Positions 27,292-35,580 of a stretch of 64,000 nt of DNA are shown piece after piece. The position numbers and the translations under genes are program-made. The notes under the pieces are model-generated. The model saw only the letters and a program-made list of their open reading frames with translations, did not search any database and was not told where the DNA came from. Source of the stretch: Flavobacterium sp. KJJ (GTDB taxonomy: Bacteria; Bacteroidota; Bacteroidia; Flavobacteriales; Flavobacteriaceae). Numbering within the stretch: position 1 is the first letter of the stretch; every line of letters starts with the position of its first letter. Location of the stretch: NCBI RefSeq assembly GCF_000708595.2, contig NZ_JARP01000008.1:1-64000 (forward strand). The letters are read 5' to 3'.

Positions 27292-28890
27292 TTATCGCAA
27301 ATCAGTAATAGGTCTATATTTAGGAACTAAAGTTTTCATTACCACCCATCCAATTAAGTAACAAACTGCACAGATTGAGAAAATAATCATATAACCTGAG
27401 TTAATACCATTTACAACAGTATCTCCGGATTCTGATAATAATTTTAAGAAATCACCTAAATTACCAACACCCTTTTCTTTTAAAAATATCTTTTCTGTTT
27501 CTGGATTCAAAAATTGAGGATACTTCTCTAATAAAGATTGTCCGTTTATCAAACTCCAGTTCCTTTGCGTAAAATCAAATAAAAGTCCTGATCCTTTATT
27601 AATTAGAGTTGACCCTAAACCTCCTGCTAAACCTCCAATTCCTGTAACTGTGGCAATTGCTTTTTTAGGAAACATATCGCCAACTGTCGTAAAAATATTA
27701 GCCGACCAAGATTGGTGTGCTGCTCCTGCAATACCAATAATAATTACCGGTACCCAGTAGCTGATATATCCTAAAGGCTGAGCTACTAAAGCAAGCAATG
27801 GAAAGAATGCAAAAATCAACATCGCTCTCATTCTGCCTTCGTACGGGTTCATTCCTTTTTTCTCTACAAAATAAGTTGGCAGCCATCCGCCAATAATTGA
27901 CAATAAAGTAATCATATAAAGTACAAACAGCGGCAAGGCAGCTTGTGTAGAATCCATTCCGTATACAGAACTTAAATAAGCTGGAGTCCAGAATAAAAAG
28001 AACCACCAAACACCGTCTGTCATAAATTTTCCAAAGGCAAAAGCCCACGTTTGTTTATATTTAAAACATTCTGCAAAAGATACTTTTGTTGAAGTTTCAG
28101 GCACATAACCAATTATTTTAGCATCAGCAATATCATCTTGCTGAATATATTCTAATTCTGCAGCATTAACTCTTTTATGTTTTTCTGGTTTATCATACAT
28201 AAAAACCCAAAATCCCATCCAGACAAAACCTAGTGCACCAATAATAATAAAAGCCATTTCCCATCCAAAAGATTTTGCAATAAACGGAATAGAAATTGGT
28301 GCTGCTAAAGCTCCAACTGTTGCTCCGGCATTAAAAATACTGGTAGAAAATGCTCTGTCTTTTTTTGGAAAATATTCTGCAGTTGTTTTAATTGCTGCCG
28401 GAAAGTTTCCTGCCTCGCCTATTGCCAAAACAAAACGTGCAAAAATAAAGAGTGTAACACTGACATTAATAACCATTCCAGTATCATTGACAGTGCGAAT
28501 TGCTTCTTTTGCTCCTTCAAAACCAACAAACCAGTTTCCTGTAATTATTCCAGCAGTTGCAATACCGCAAAAAGCATGGAGACAAGCTCCTATAGACCAA
28601 ATCCCGATGGCCCACAGAAATCCTTTTTTGGTATCCATCCAATCCACAAATCGTCCGGCAAACAATAATGAAACAGCATAAAAAATAGAAAATAAAGCTG
28701 TAATATTTCCGTAATCGTTATTTGTCCAATGAAATTCAGGTGCAATAAAATCACTCCATGTCAATGAAAGTACTTGTCTGTCGAGGTAGTTAATTGTAGT
28801 TGCAAAAAAAAGCAGTGCACATATACTCCAACGATACTTTCCTATAGATTTATTGGTCTGGCTCATTGCAGCGGTATTTGTTTGGTTCAT
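27292..28890 (-). CDS. Hexuronate transporter, MFS, long paralogue
   Basis: A 532-residue ExuT-type transporter whose N-terminus (IGKYRWSICALLFFATTINY) closely matches its 438-residue neighbour. The extra length is in an insert of about 40 residues in the first half (TAGIITGNWFVGFEGAKEAI) and about 50 residues before the last helix (WSLINGQSLLEKYPQFLNPE). It is the first gene behind the operator-bearing promoter at 28997-29040 and is only 32 bases upstream of the shorter paralogue. Possibly the pair divides saturated and unsaturated or mono- and di-uronates. Confidence 0.85.
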   Translation of the reverse strand: MNQTNTAAMSQTNKSIGKYRWSICALLFFATTINYLDRQVLSLTWSDFIAPEFHWTNNDYGNITALFSIFYAVSLLFAGRFVDWMDTKKGFLWAIGIWSIGACLHAFCGIATAGIITGNWFVGFEGAKEAIRTVNDTGMVINVSVTLFIFARFVLAIGEAGNFPAAIKTTAEYFPKKDRAFSTSIFNAGATVGALAAPISIPFIAKSFGWEMAFIIIGALGFVWMGFWVFMYDKPEKHKRVNAAELEYIQQDDIADAKIIGYVPETSTKVSFAECFKYKQTWAFAFGKFMTDGVWWFFLFWTPAYLSSVYGMDSTQAALPLFVLYMITLLSIIGGWLPTYFVEKKGMNPYEGRMRAMLIFAFFPLLALVAQPLGYISYWVPVIIIGIAGAAHQSWSANIFTTVGDMFPKKAIATVTGIGGLAGGLGSTLINKGSGLLFDFTQRNWSLINGQSLLEKYPQFLNPETEKIFLKEKGVGNLGDFLKLLSESGDTVVNGINSGYMIIFSICAVCYLIGWVVMKTLVPKYRPITDLR

Positions 28891-28996
28891 GGTAGATAGT
28901 GTAAAATTTATAATCTTTTGGTTATTTAATTTTGCTCTTCAACTCCAATTTATAAACACTTAAAATCAACGAGTTAAACATATCAAAATCAAATAA

Positions 28997-29040
28997 TGTA
29001 ATCGATTGCACAAATATAGTTTTTAATCTTTATATTCCAA
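28997..29040 (-). promoter_or_regulatory. Transporter promoter and LacI-type operator
   Basis: Leftward promoter with TTG at 29040-29038, 19-base spacer and perfect TATATTTG at 29018-29011, immediately followed by TGTAATCGATTGCA (28997-29010). The best-formed of the three operator promoters. Confidence 0.82.
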
Positions 29041-29304
29041 ATAAATTGTATAAAAAATTATTTTATACAATTAAATAAACATATCACATAAAAAAAATAA
29101 TACAAAATTACATATTAAACAATATATTTGTTAAAAGACGACATATGAATTTTGTCCTTTTTAGGGGGTAAAATCGTCCTGAAATAACCAGTACCCCAGC
29201 CCTATTGAATTTTTAATAAAAAGACCTTTTTTAATCAGTCCAAAACTAAGAATTCATACAAAAACTTTAATTTTGGCTTTATACTATAGTAACCTTAATC
29301 CTTT
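29041..29304. promoter_or_regulatory. Divergent intergenic region with -7 element for the esterase gene
   Basis: Very AT-rich. TAATTTTG at 29268-29275 is a good rightward -7 element 30 bases before the TTG start; no clear -33 box. A short G-rich patch (TTAGGGGGTAAAAT near 29160) stands out but has no assigned role. Confidence 0.45.
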
Positions 29305-30246
29305 TTGAAATTGAAAAAATTTAAAACACAATTAGTAAAACCTTTTAAATTATTAGTTCTATTTTTAGCAACAAGCAATCTGACGCAGGCACAGAATCAG
29401 ATAGTTCCTCTATGGAATAAAATCCCAGATGAAATTAAAGCTCCGGATTATAAAGAAAAAGAAATAATCAAGGACGGACTGGTTCAAAGTACAAGTCTGG
29501 TTTCAATTCCAACTTTAAGCATTTTTGTTCCTACAGCAGTTAAGCCAAACAAAACAGCGGTAATTATTTTCCCCGGCGGAGGATATTCACATCTTGCTAT
29601 TGATAAGGAAGGAACAAAAGTTGCAAATTGGCTTAACAGTTTAGGAATTACAGCATTTGTACTAAAATACCGTTTGCCAAGCGATCTGATTATGAAAAAT
29701 AAAAATATCGGCCCGCTTCAAGATGCTCAGGAAGCAGTAAGATATGTGAGAGAAAATGCTGCAAAATGGAATATCGACACCAATAAAATTGGAACAATAG
29801 GGTTTTCTGCTGGCGGACATTTGGCATCGACACTGGCAACGCACTACGATGATAAAACATATGAATCGGCTTCAAAAATTAGTGCACGCCCTGATTTTTC
29901 ACTTCTGATTTATCCTGTAATTTCGATGCAAAACGAAGTAACACACAAAGGCTCTCAAACGAGTTTATTAGGCAATAATCCATCACAGGATTTAATTGAT
30001 TCATTTTCAAATGAAAAAAAAGTTACACCACAGACACCTCCAACTTTCTTGGTTCATGCCACAGATGACGGAGCTGTTATTCCAGAAAATAGTATTTATT
30101 ATTATCTGGCATTAAAGAAAAACGGAGTTACATCTGAACTGCATTTATATGAAAACGGCGGTCATGGTTTTGGCTTAGGCGTAAAAGACACGAGTAAAAA
30201 CTGGACAAAAGACTGCGAAGAATGGCTTAAAAGTCATGGATATTAA
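29305..30246 (+). CDS. Secreted alpha/beta-hydrolase esterase
   Basis: A 313-residue protein with signal peptide (FLATSNLTQAQ). Catalytic features: FPGGGYSHLAIDKEG oxyanion region, nucleophile elbow IGFSAGGHLAS, VHATDDGAVIPEN with the acid, and ENGGHGFGLG with the His. This is the BD-FAE/acetyl-xylan-esterase-like group. The start is TTG at 29305; no in-frame ATG gives the signal peptide. It faces away from the transporter genes and probably completes the pectin locus as an acyl esterase. Strong stem-loop follows. Confidence 0.8.
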   Translation: MKLKKFKTQLVKPFKLLVLFLATSNLTQAQNQIVPLWNKIPDEIKAPDYKEKEIIKDGLVQSTSLVSIPTLSIFVPTAVKPNKTAVIIFPGGGYSHLAIDKEGTKVANWLNSLGITAFVLKYRLPSDLIMKNKNIGPLQDAQEAVRYVRENAAKWNIDTNKIGTIGFSAGGHLASTLATHYDDKTYESASKISARPDFSLLIYPVISMQNEVTHKGSQTSLLGNNPSQDLIDSFSNEKKVTPQTPPTFLVHATDDGAVIPENSIYYYLALKKNGVTSELHLYENGGHGFGLGVKDTSKNWTKDCEEWLKSHGY

Positions 30247-30270
30247 ACCGTAAATTTCATAATAAAAAAA

Positions 30271-30313
30271 GGGTTTTTAAATTTGATTAACGTGTAATCA
30301 AATCTAAAAACCC
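30271..30313. terminator. Large stem-loop after the esterase gene
   Basis: Arms of 19 bases (30271-30289 and 30295-30313) with one mismatch and a 5-base loop; ends are GGGTTTTTA and TAAAAACCC. The A-run before it gives a strong U-tract on the leftward strand; on the rightward strand the tract is weaker. Confidence 0.75.
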
Positions 30314-30577
30314 GATAAAAATTAGATCTTATTGTATGCTTGCAAATTTATACAATAACCCACGATCTTATGAAAGTGGCAAATTTCATTCATTAGATTG
30401 TTTCTCCAAAAACAGTAATCTAATAGAAGTCTTTAATGATGATTAAAAAGGCAAAAACATCTTAAATATCGACTTCTACAGCACAAATCTACAAGCCTGT
30501 TTAGAGAAATCATTACGGGTTTCCTCATTTTAGTAAAATATTTTTTTAGTTACCAAGTCGATAAGCTGTTAAGATTC

Positions 30578-30830
30578 TTTCCCGAGACTTGGGAATGAAA
30601 AACTTAGTTGCTTTTTCTTGTCCTAGATTAAGTTGAAAATACTTCTTTAAGACATAAATTTGTTTCAATCAATTAAAAGTTCAATTAACAACTGAGAGTT
30701 AAACCGAAATAGATATAGAATTTTTTCTTGTCCTAGATTAAGTTGAAACTAATTTTTAACTGATAAATTTGCTAAAGAAATTACAAGTTATATAAACTTA
30801 GCAACTCAGTTCCGATGCTTCGGGATAGGA
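30578..30830. repeat. Intergenic element with 27-bp direct repeats
   Basis: An identical 27-base sequence, core CTTGTCCTAGATTAAGTTGA, occurs at 30612-30638 and 30722-30748, offset by 110 bases. The flanks have related hairpin bases: TTCCCGAGACTTGGGAA at 30579-30595, and a CTTCGGGA-like patch at 30813-30822 within arms AGTTCC/GGAACT. No open frame. Nature unknown. Confidence 0.7.
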
Positions 30831-30855
30831 ACTAAGAAGCTTAAAAAAACTGATT

Positions 30856-31170
30856 ATGAAAATATTTGAATTCTTAATACTCGGAAAAAACGAACCAATT
30901 TTAGAGATCTTACTGAGACTGGTAAATGCTTACGAAAACTGGAATGCAGTTGGTTTTAATGACGAAAAGGCGGCTCAAGAATATTTTCTAAACAACAAAA
31001 TCGACATTGTTCTATTGAGTTCCGGAATCGAAGATCATGTCGAAAAAGAATTTACTTCTTTTTGCTTAAAACAACAGCCCGATGTCGAAGTAATTGAGCA
31101 TTTTGGCGGCGGAAGCGGTTTACTAAAATCAGAAATACAACACCGATTGCATCTGAAAGGAAAAATTTAG
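30856..31170 (+). CDS. Receiver-like protein lacking the phospho-acceptor
   Basis: A 104-residue protein patterned like a response-regulator receiver domain: start KIFEFLILGKNEPILEILLR, then NKIDIVLLSSGIEDHVE, where IDIVLLSS takes the place of the usual D-x-x-hydrophobic-x-D. The phosphorylated Asp is replaced by Ser, so phosphorylation is unlikely. The acidic pair after strand 1 is also absent. No output domain. It precedes the RNA ligase-type gene by 19 bases, probably one operon. Function not recognised. Confidence 0.62.
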   Translation: MKIFEFLILGKNEPILEILLRLVNAYENWNAVGFNDEKAAQEYFLNNKIDIVLLSSGIEDHVEKEFTSFCLKQQPDVEVIEHFGGGSGLLKSEIQHRLHLKGKI

Positions 31171-31189
31171 GTATATAACTTCGAATAAA

Positions 31190-31750
31190 ATGGAAAAGAA
31201 ATATTCAGTTGCTATTTATCCTTCGCAAGAAGTTATTGATGCTGTCAAAACAATGAAAGATTATTTAAAAATCAAAATTGATTGGTACAGCAGCTGTAAT
31301 TCAACCGCGCATATTACGATTTGCGAATTCACAATTGACGATTCTCAAATCGATAAATTCAAACAGAAACTTCTCAAAATTTGTGATACTTTTTTACCAT
31401 CTCAAGTTTATTTCGATCACTTCGGATCCTACGAAAGCGGTGCATTTTATATTGCACCAAATGAAAAATCAAAAGTAAATCTTAAACCCATTATGAAAAA
31501 GGTTCAAGAAATTTTGAAGCCTTTAAAACTTAAAAAAAGCGAAGATCCTCATATGTCAATCGGCAGAAAATTAACGCCCGAAAATCTCAGAATAGCGTCA
31601 GAACTTTTTACCACAATTGAAATAGATTTTTTATGCAAAGAAATTGTGTTGCGGGAACTTGATCCTATTAAAAAACAGTTTTTTGTAATTGACACTTTTC
31701 CTTTTGGAAGCAATCCGCAGCCTGAGTTTGTTCAGGGAAGTTTGTTTTAA
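31190..31750 (+). CDS. 2'-5' RNA ligase/cyclic phosphodiesterase family protein
   Basis: A 186-residue 2H-phosphoesterase. Two HxT/S-x motifs are present: HITICEF near residue 41 and HMSIGRK near residue 122, the paired catalytic histidines of the family. The start MEKKYSVAIYPSQEVIDAVK matches LigT-type folds. Such enzymes act on 2',3'-cyclic or 2',5'-linked RNA ends, though in vivo substrates are usually unknown. It is downstream of the receiver-like gene in the same direction. Confidence 0.82.
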   Translation: MEKKYSVAIYPSQEVIDAVKTMKDYLKIKIDWYSSCNSTAHITICEFTIDDSQIDKFKQKLLKICDTFLPSQVYFDHFGSYESGAFYIAPNEKSKVNLKPIMKKVQEILKPLKLKKSEDPHMSIGRKLTPENLRIASELFTTIEIDFLCKEIVLRELDPIKKQFFVIDTFPFGSNPQPEFVQGSLF

Positions 31751-31765
31751 TCATTTACTAAAAAG

Positions 31766-31915
31766 GCACTAAGACATAAAGTTTTTTTTAATAATTCATA
31801 AGATTTTAAGGAACGAAAAGTGACATAAAACGAAAAAAACTTTGCATCTTTATAAACTAATTATACGCACCACAAGATAAGCTTTGCGTCTTAGTAACTT
31901 CGCAGCAAAAACTTC
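31766..31915. repeat. Intergenic imperfect inverted repeat
   Basis: ACTAAGACATAAAG (31768-31781) pairs imperfectly with CTTTGCGTCTTAGT (31882-31895), with further weaker matches outside. The word pattern (cgcaaag/ctaagac) is of a dispersed flavobacterial repeat type as far as I recall. No gene inside. Confidence 0.5.
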
Positions 31916-31930
31916 ATAAACTTTTTTTCG

Positions 31931-31938
31931 TATATTTG
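31931..31938 (+). promoter_or_regulatory. -7 element of the AraC-family gene
   Basis: TATATTTG fits TAnnTTTG exactly and lies 21 bases before the ATG at 31960. It overlaps the longer TTG-start version of the frame, which argues for the ATG start. Confidence 0.6.
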
Positions 31939-31959
31939 AATTTTACAATTCACAACTAT

Positions 31960-32883
31960 ATGAAATCTCTAGATTCATTTTACCAAGATATTACGGAAGG
32001 CTCTACAATCGAACCAAGTTCATTATTGCCCAATGACATTCAAAAAGAAATTGGTCATTTTAATGTTTTTGATATTAAAGAACTTTTAGAACGACTTCAA
32101 GGAAAATCAGTAATGCCTTATGACAGACGCGCTTACTATAAAATCAGTTTAATTAGAGGGAAAAATAGAGCTGAATATGCCGATAAAATAATCGACATAG
32201 AAAAGCAAGGATTATTATTTGCTACTCCAAAAATTCCGTACAATTATTTACCGCAAGACACGAATCAATCCGGGCAATTTTGTGTTTTTACAAGTGAATT
32301 TTTATCTAAAAACAAAAGTGGCATCGATCTCGACGAACTGCCTATTTTTGCTTCAGACGGTTATCCGATTTTTCAGCTTACAGATGAAGAAGTCGAAGAG
32401 GTTGCATTGATTTTCAATAAAATACAAAAAGAAATCAATTCTGATTACATCTATAAATACGATTTGATTCGAAATTATGTTGCTGAACTGATTCACTTTG
32501 GACAAAAATTACAGCCTATAACAGCGCTTTATTCTAAGCATAATTCTGCTGCAAGAGTTTCGTCTTTGTTTGCTGAATTATTAGAAAGACAATTTCCTAT
32601 AGAATCACCAAACCAACGATTAGAACTTCGAACAGCCAAAGATTTTGCATCAAGATTATCGGTTCATGTCAATCACTTAAATAAGGTTTTAAAAGAAAAC
32701 ACCGGAAAAACCACAACTGAATTAATCAGCAGCAGATTAACAAATGAAGCAAAAATTCTTTTAAAACAAACGGATTGGAATATCTCTGAGATCGCGTATT
32801 CACTAGGTTTTGAAGAACTGGCTCACTTTTCAAATTTTTTTAAAAAACAAACTTCTATAACACCTTTGGCTTTTAGATTGTAG
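31960..32883 (+). CDS. AraC-family transcriptional regulator
   Basis: A 307-residue protein. The ATG at 31960 (MKSLDSFYQDIT) is preferred because a TAnnTTTG element covers the upstream TTG alternative. Residues about 1-200 resemble an AraC ligand/dimerisation domain; the C-terminus has the two AraC helix-turn-helix motifs (ASRLSVHVNHLNKVLKENTG and WNISEIAYSLGFEELAHFSN, then FFKKQTSITPLAFRL). The two SDR genes downstream are likely targets, since this arrangement of AraC regulator with an SDR is common in flavobacteria. Confidence 0.88.
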   Translation: MKSLDSFYQDITEGSTIEPSSLLPNDIQKEIGHFNVFDIKELLERLQGKSVMPYDRRAYYKISLIRGKNRAEYADKIIDIEKQGLLFATPKIPYNYLPQDTNQSGQFCVFTSEFLSKNKSGIDLDELPIFASDGYPIFQLTDEEVEEVALIFNKIQKEINSDYIYKYDLIRNYVAELIHFGQKLQPITALYSKHNSAARVSSLFAELLERQFPIESPNQRLELRTAKDFASRLSVHVNHLNKVLKENTGKTTTELISSRLTNEAKILLKQTDWNISEIAYSLGFEELAHFSNFFKKQTSITPLAFRL

Positions 32884-33023
32884 ATTGATGATTTTTTTAG
32901 ATTTTAAAATTCTTAATTTTTCTTTTCTCTGATTTGAATTTTGCAAACATCGGTTTGATATTTACAATTCCCCAACGCCGCTTCACTCCTACCTTTGTCT
33001 TATCAATTTAAAAGATCGAAAAG

Positions 33024-33752
33024 ATGAATTTATCAAACAACAAAATTTTAATAACAGGCGGTGCCAGCGGTATCGGACTTGGGCTTACTGAAAGATTTCT
33101 TCAAGAAAATAATACTGTAATTATTTGCGGACGAAGAGAATCTGTTTTAAATGAAGTAAAGACAAAATTTCCATCTGTCATTACAAAAGTATGCGACTTA
33201 TCTTTAAAAGAAGACCGTGTTGCACTTTACAAATGGATTCAGGAAAATCATCCAGATTTAAATGTTTTAATCAATAATGCCGGAATTCAAAAATGGGTTT
33301 CTGTTACAGATGCTGATTTCTACGAAAGTATGAAAGCTGAACTGGCAAAAAATATCGAAGCACCGCTTCATTTAACTTCTTTATTTATTGAATTGAAATC
33401 TTTGACAACGGTAATGAATGTAACTTCTGGATTGGCTTTTTCGCCTTTTGCAAAAGTTCCGGTTTATTCTGCTACAAAAGCATTTTTCCGTTCGTTTACG
33501 ATTTCACTTCGTCATTTATTAAAAGCAAAAAACATTGAAGTAATTGAAATTATTCCGCCTGCACTTAATACAGATCTTGGCGGTGTTGGCTTGCATTACG
33601 CGCATCCGAGTGTAAGCGATTTCATTGTTTCTATTTTTGAACAATTAAAAGAAGGAAGAACAGAACTTACTTTTGGCACAAGTGAAACCAGATTAAATGC
33701 AAGTGTTCCGGAATTAAAGGCTTCATTTGAGGCTTTGCATTCTAACTTATAA
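33024..33752 (+). CDS. Short-chain dehydrogenase, DltE-like
   Basis: A 242-residue Rossmann-fold oxidoreductase. NAD(P)-binding ITGGASGIGLGLTE, NNAGIQ, and catalytic YSATKAFF are intact. CGRRESVLNEVKTKFP with the Arg pair after beta-2 suggests NADP preference. Sequence style (HYAHPSVSDFIVSIFEQLKE) resembles the DltE-type SDR group. Substrate unknown. It follows the AraC gene in the same direction and precedes a second SDR by about 235 bases. Confidence 0.85.
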   Translation: MNLSNNKILITGGASGIGLGLTERFLQENNTVIICGRRESVLNEVKTKFPSVITKVCDLSLKEDRVALYKWIQENHPDLNVLINNAGIQKWVSVTDADFYESMKAELAKNIEAPLHLTSLFIELKSLTTVMNVTSGLAFSPFAKVPVYSATKAFFRSFTISLRHLLKAKNIEVIEIIPPALNTDLGGVGLHYAHPSVSDFIVSIFEQLKEGRTELTFGTSETRLNASVPELKASFEALHSNL

Positions 33753-33768
33753 GTTAACTTAGAATTTG

Positions 33769-33918
33769 AACACATAGAAACATAGATATTGTAAACCGTT
33801 AAAAGGCATTTCATTTATTTAAACAAGCATAGCAATGCAGTTAAACAGCTATGTGTTAGAAACTAGTTTCTTTTTTTATTCTTTACAAATTAAAATAAAA
33901 TCTATGTTTCTATGTGTT
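33769..33918. repeat. Long-spaced perfect inverted repeat
   Basis: Perfect 19-base arms AACACATAGAAACATAGAT (33769-33787) and its complement at 33900-33918, spacer 112 bases, filling most of the gap between the two SDR genes. It can fold as one extended hairpin. Probably a dispersed intergenic repeat. Confidence 0.75.
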
Positions 33919-33987
33919 TAAATTTTTCTCTCGCAGATTTAGCAGATCTGGCAGATTTTGAATTTTTAATTATATAACAAAATACAA

Positions 33988-34752
33988 ATGGCAGTAAATA
34001 CAAAAATAGCTCTAGTTACAGGCGGTAGCAGAGGTTTAGGAAAAAATATGGCAATTGCGATTGCAAAAAAAGGAATTGATGTAATTATAACTTATAACAG
34101 CAAAAAAGAAGAAGCTGATTTGGTTGTAAAAGAAATCGAAAGCTTAGGTCAAAAAGCGGCATCACTTCAATTAAATGTAGCTGAGTCAAGTACTTTTGAT
34201 ACTTTTTTTGAAAGTATTTCTTCAACTTTAAAAAACACTTTTAAGACGGATAAATTCGACTTTTTGGTAAACAATGCCGGAATCGGAATTCACAATTCAT
34301 TCATCGGAACAACAGAAGCTGAATTTGATCAATTGACTAATATTCAGTTTAAAGGTCCGTTTTTCTTGACTCAAAAAGCATTGAATGTAATGAATGACGG
34401 AGGCGGAATTGTAAATATTTCTACCGGTTTAGCGAGATTTTCTTTCCCAGGTTATGCCGCTTATGCTTCGATGAAAGGTGCGATTGAAACTTTGACAAAA
34501 TATCAGGCAAAAGAATTAGGCGCAAGAAAAATCAGAGCAAATGTAGTGGCTCCAGGTGCAATAGAAACTGATTTTGGCGGAGGTGTCGTTCGCGATAATG
34601 AGCAAATGAATCAGCAGATTGCATTGGTTACTGCTTTAGGAAGAGTTGGTTTGCCAGATGATATTGGCGGTGTGGTTGCTTTTTTATGTTCTGAAGAAGC
34701 GCGCTGGGTAAACGCACAGCGAATTGAAGTTTCTGGCGGAATGATGTTATAA
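33988..34752 (+). CDS. Short-chain dehydrogenase/reductase
   Basis: A 254-residue classical SDR. Motifs: VTGGSRGLGKNMA for NAD(P) binding, NNAGIGIHNSF, catalytic Ser in NISTGLARFSFPG, YAAYASMKG with Tyr and Lys, and VAPGAIETDFGGG. The C-terminus QRIEVSGGMML is typical (usually DGG). It is similar to 3-oxoacyl-ACP reductase/glucose dehydrogenase-like SDRs, but the substrate is not determinable. A perfect bidirectional terminator follows. Confidence 0.87.
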   Translation: MAVNTKIALVTGGSRGLGKNMAIAIAKKGIDVIITYNSKKEEADLVVKEIESLGQKAASLQLNVAESSTFDTFFESISSTLKNTFKTDKFDFLVNNAGIGIHNSFIGTTEAEFDQLTNIQFKGPFFLTQKALNVMNDGGGIVNISTGLARFSFPGYAAYASMKGAIETLTKYQAKELGARKIRANVVAPGAIETDFGGGVVRDNEQMNQQIALVTALGRVGLPDDIGGVVAFLCSEEARWVNAQRIEVSGGMML

Positions 34753-34777
34753 TTATCGAATAACTAAGGATAAAAAT

Positions 34778-34809
34778 AAACCCGGCAAGTTTTAAAACTT
34801 GCCGGGTTT
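34778..34809. terminator. Bidirectional terminator
   Basis: Perfect 32-base palindrome (AAACCCGGCAAGTTTT and its complement) between the converging SDR and PepSY-like genes, with A/T runs at the ends. Confidence 0.9.
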
Positions 34810-34847
34810 GGCATTTAACCATATTGAATTAGTAAGCAATATTCTCT

Positions 34848-35318
34848 TTAATTTTTCTCAATTATGACATCGAAACCTCCGTTTTTATCGAATACGACGT
34901 CATAAAATTTAGAACTTTTTTCTACTCCAACTTCATAAGTTGTTTCGTTTTTATAATCGACGACCACAGCAATTTCTCGAATGGCATTGGCCGGATAATT
35001 TTTCTTTAAATAAGCTTGCGCTCTTGCAGGCAATTGGCTTAACGGAATCTGTAATTCAAATGCTTTTAAAACTCCCAAATTATCGTAAACAGCCAGCGCT
35101 TCGGCATTTGTATCTGTTTTAAATTTGGCCTCATACCGAATTTCATCATTATCATCTCCCACATATTCTACCGACCAAAGCGGTATTTTATTTGGATATT
35201 CTTTCTGAAAAGTAAACAGCACTTTTTCAGGCGGCGTTATTTTTTCAGGAGAAACTCCGTTTTGACCGATTATCAAACTGCTGTATAAAAAGAGAAAAAC
35301 AAGCAAATAATTTTTCAT
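34848..35318 (-). CDS. Secreted PepSY-like protein
   Basis: A 156-residue exported protein; signal peptide 1-18 (SSLIIGQ). Two similar halves follow the pattern of PepSY-like (BLIP fold) proteins of Bacteroidota: VLFTFQKEYPNKIPLWSVEY with YEAKF, then LSQLPARAQAYLKKNYP with YEVGVEKSSKFYDVVFDKNG. Members are periplasmic or surface proteins of unclear role, sometimes next to two-component systems, as here with LytTR/LytS upstream. Confidence 0.75.
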   Translation of the reverse strand: MKNYLLVFLFLYSSLIIGQNGVSPEKITPPEKVLFTFQKEYPNKIPLWSVEYVGDDNDEIRYEAKFKTDTNAEALAVYDNLGVLKAFELQIPLSQLPARAQAYLKKNYPANAIREIAVVVDYKNETTYEVGVEKSSKFYDVVFDKNGGFDVIIEKN

Positions 35319-35410
35319 AATTCATCATTTTTAAATTAACAACTTCAAAATAACGTATTAAAATTACTACTTTAAAATGAAGAATAAATGAATTTTTTGA
35401 AAATGTTTCA

Positions 35411-35580
35411 GTGTCAGTTTTCAGTGTCAGTTTTCAGTGTCAGTTTTCAGTGTCAGTATTCAGTCTCAGTATTCAGTCTCAGTTTACAGTCTCAGTGTTC
35501 AGTCTCAGTGTTCAGTCTCAGTGATCACACTCACAATTCACAACTCAAAATTCACAACTCACAATTCACAATTCACAACT
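35411..35580. repeat. 13-bp tandem repeats plus short CACAATT repeats
   Basis: Nine units of 13 bases (GTGTCAGTTTTCA grading into GTCTCAGTGTTCA) run from 35411 to 35527 without interruption. Then comes a degenerate array of CACAATTCACAACT-type words to about 35580, reaching into the 3' end of the LytTR gene. Confidence 0.93.

Noticed and set aside
30612..30748. Possible CRISPR array
   Set aside because: Only two 27-bp repeats with 83 bases between them, no third unit and no cas genes nearby.
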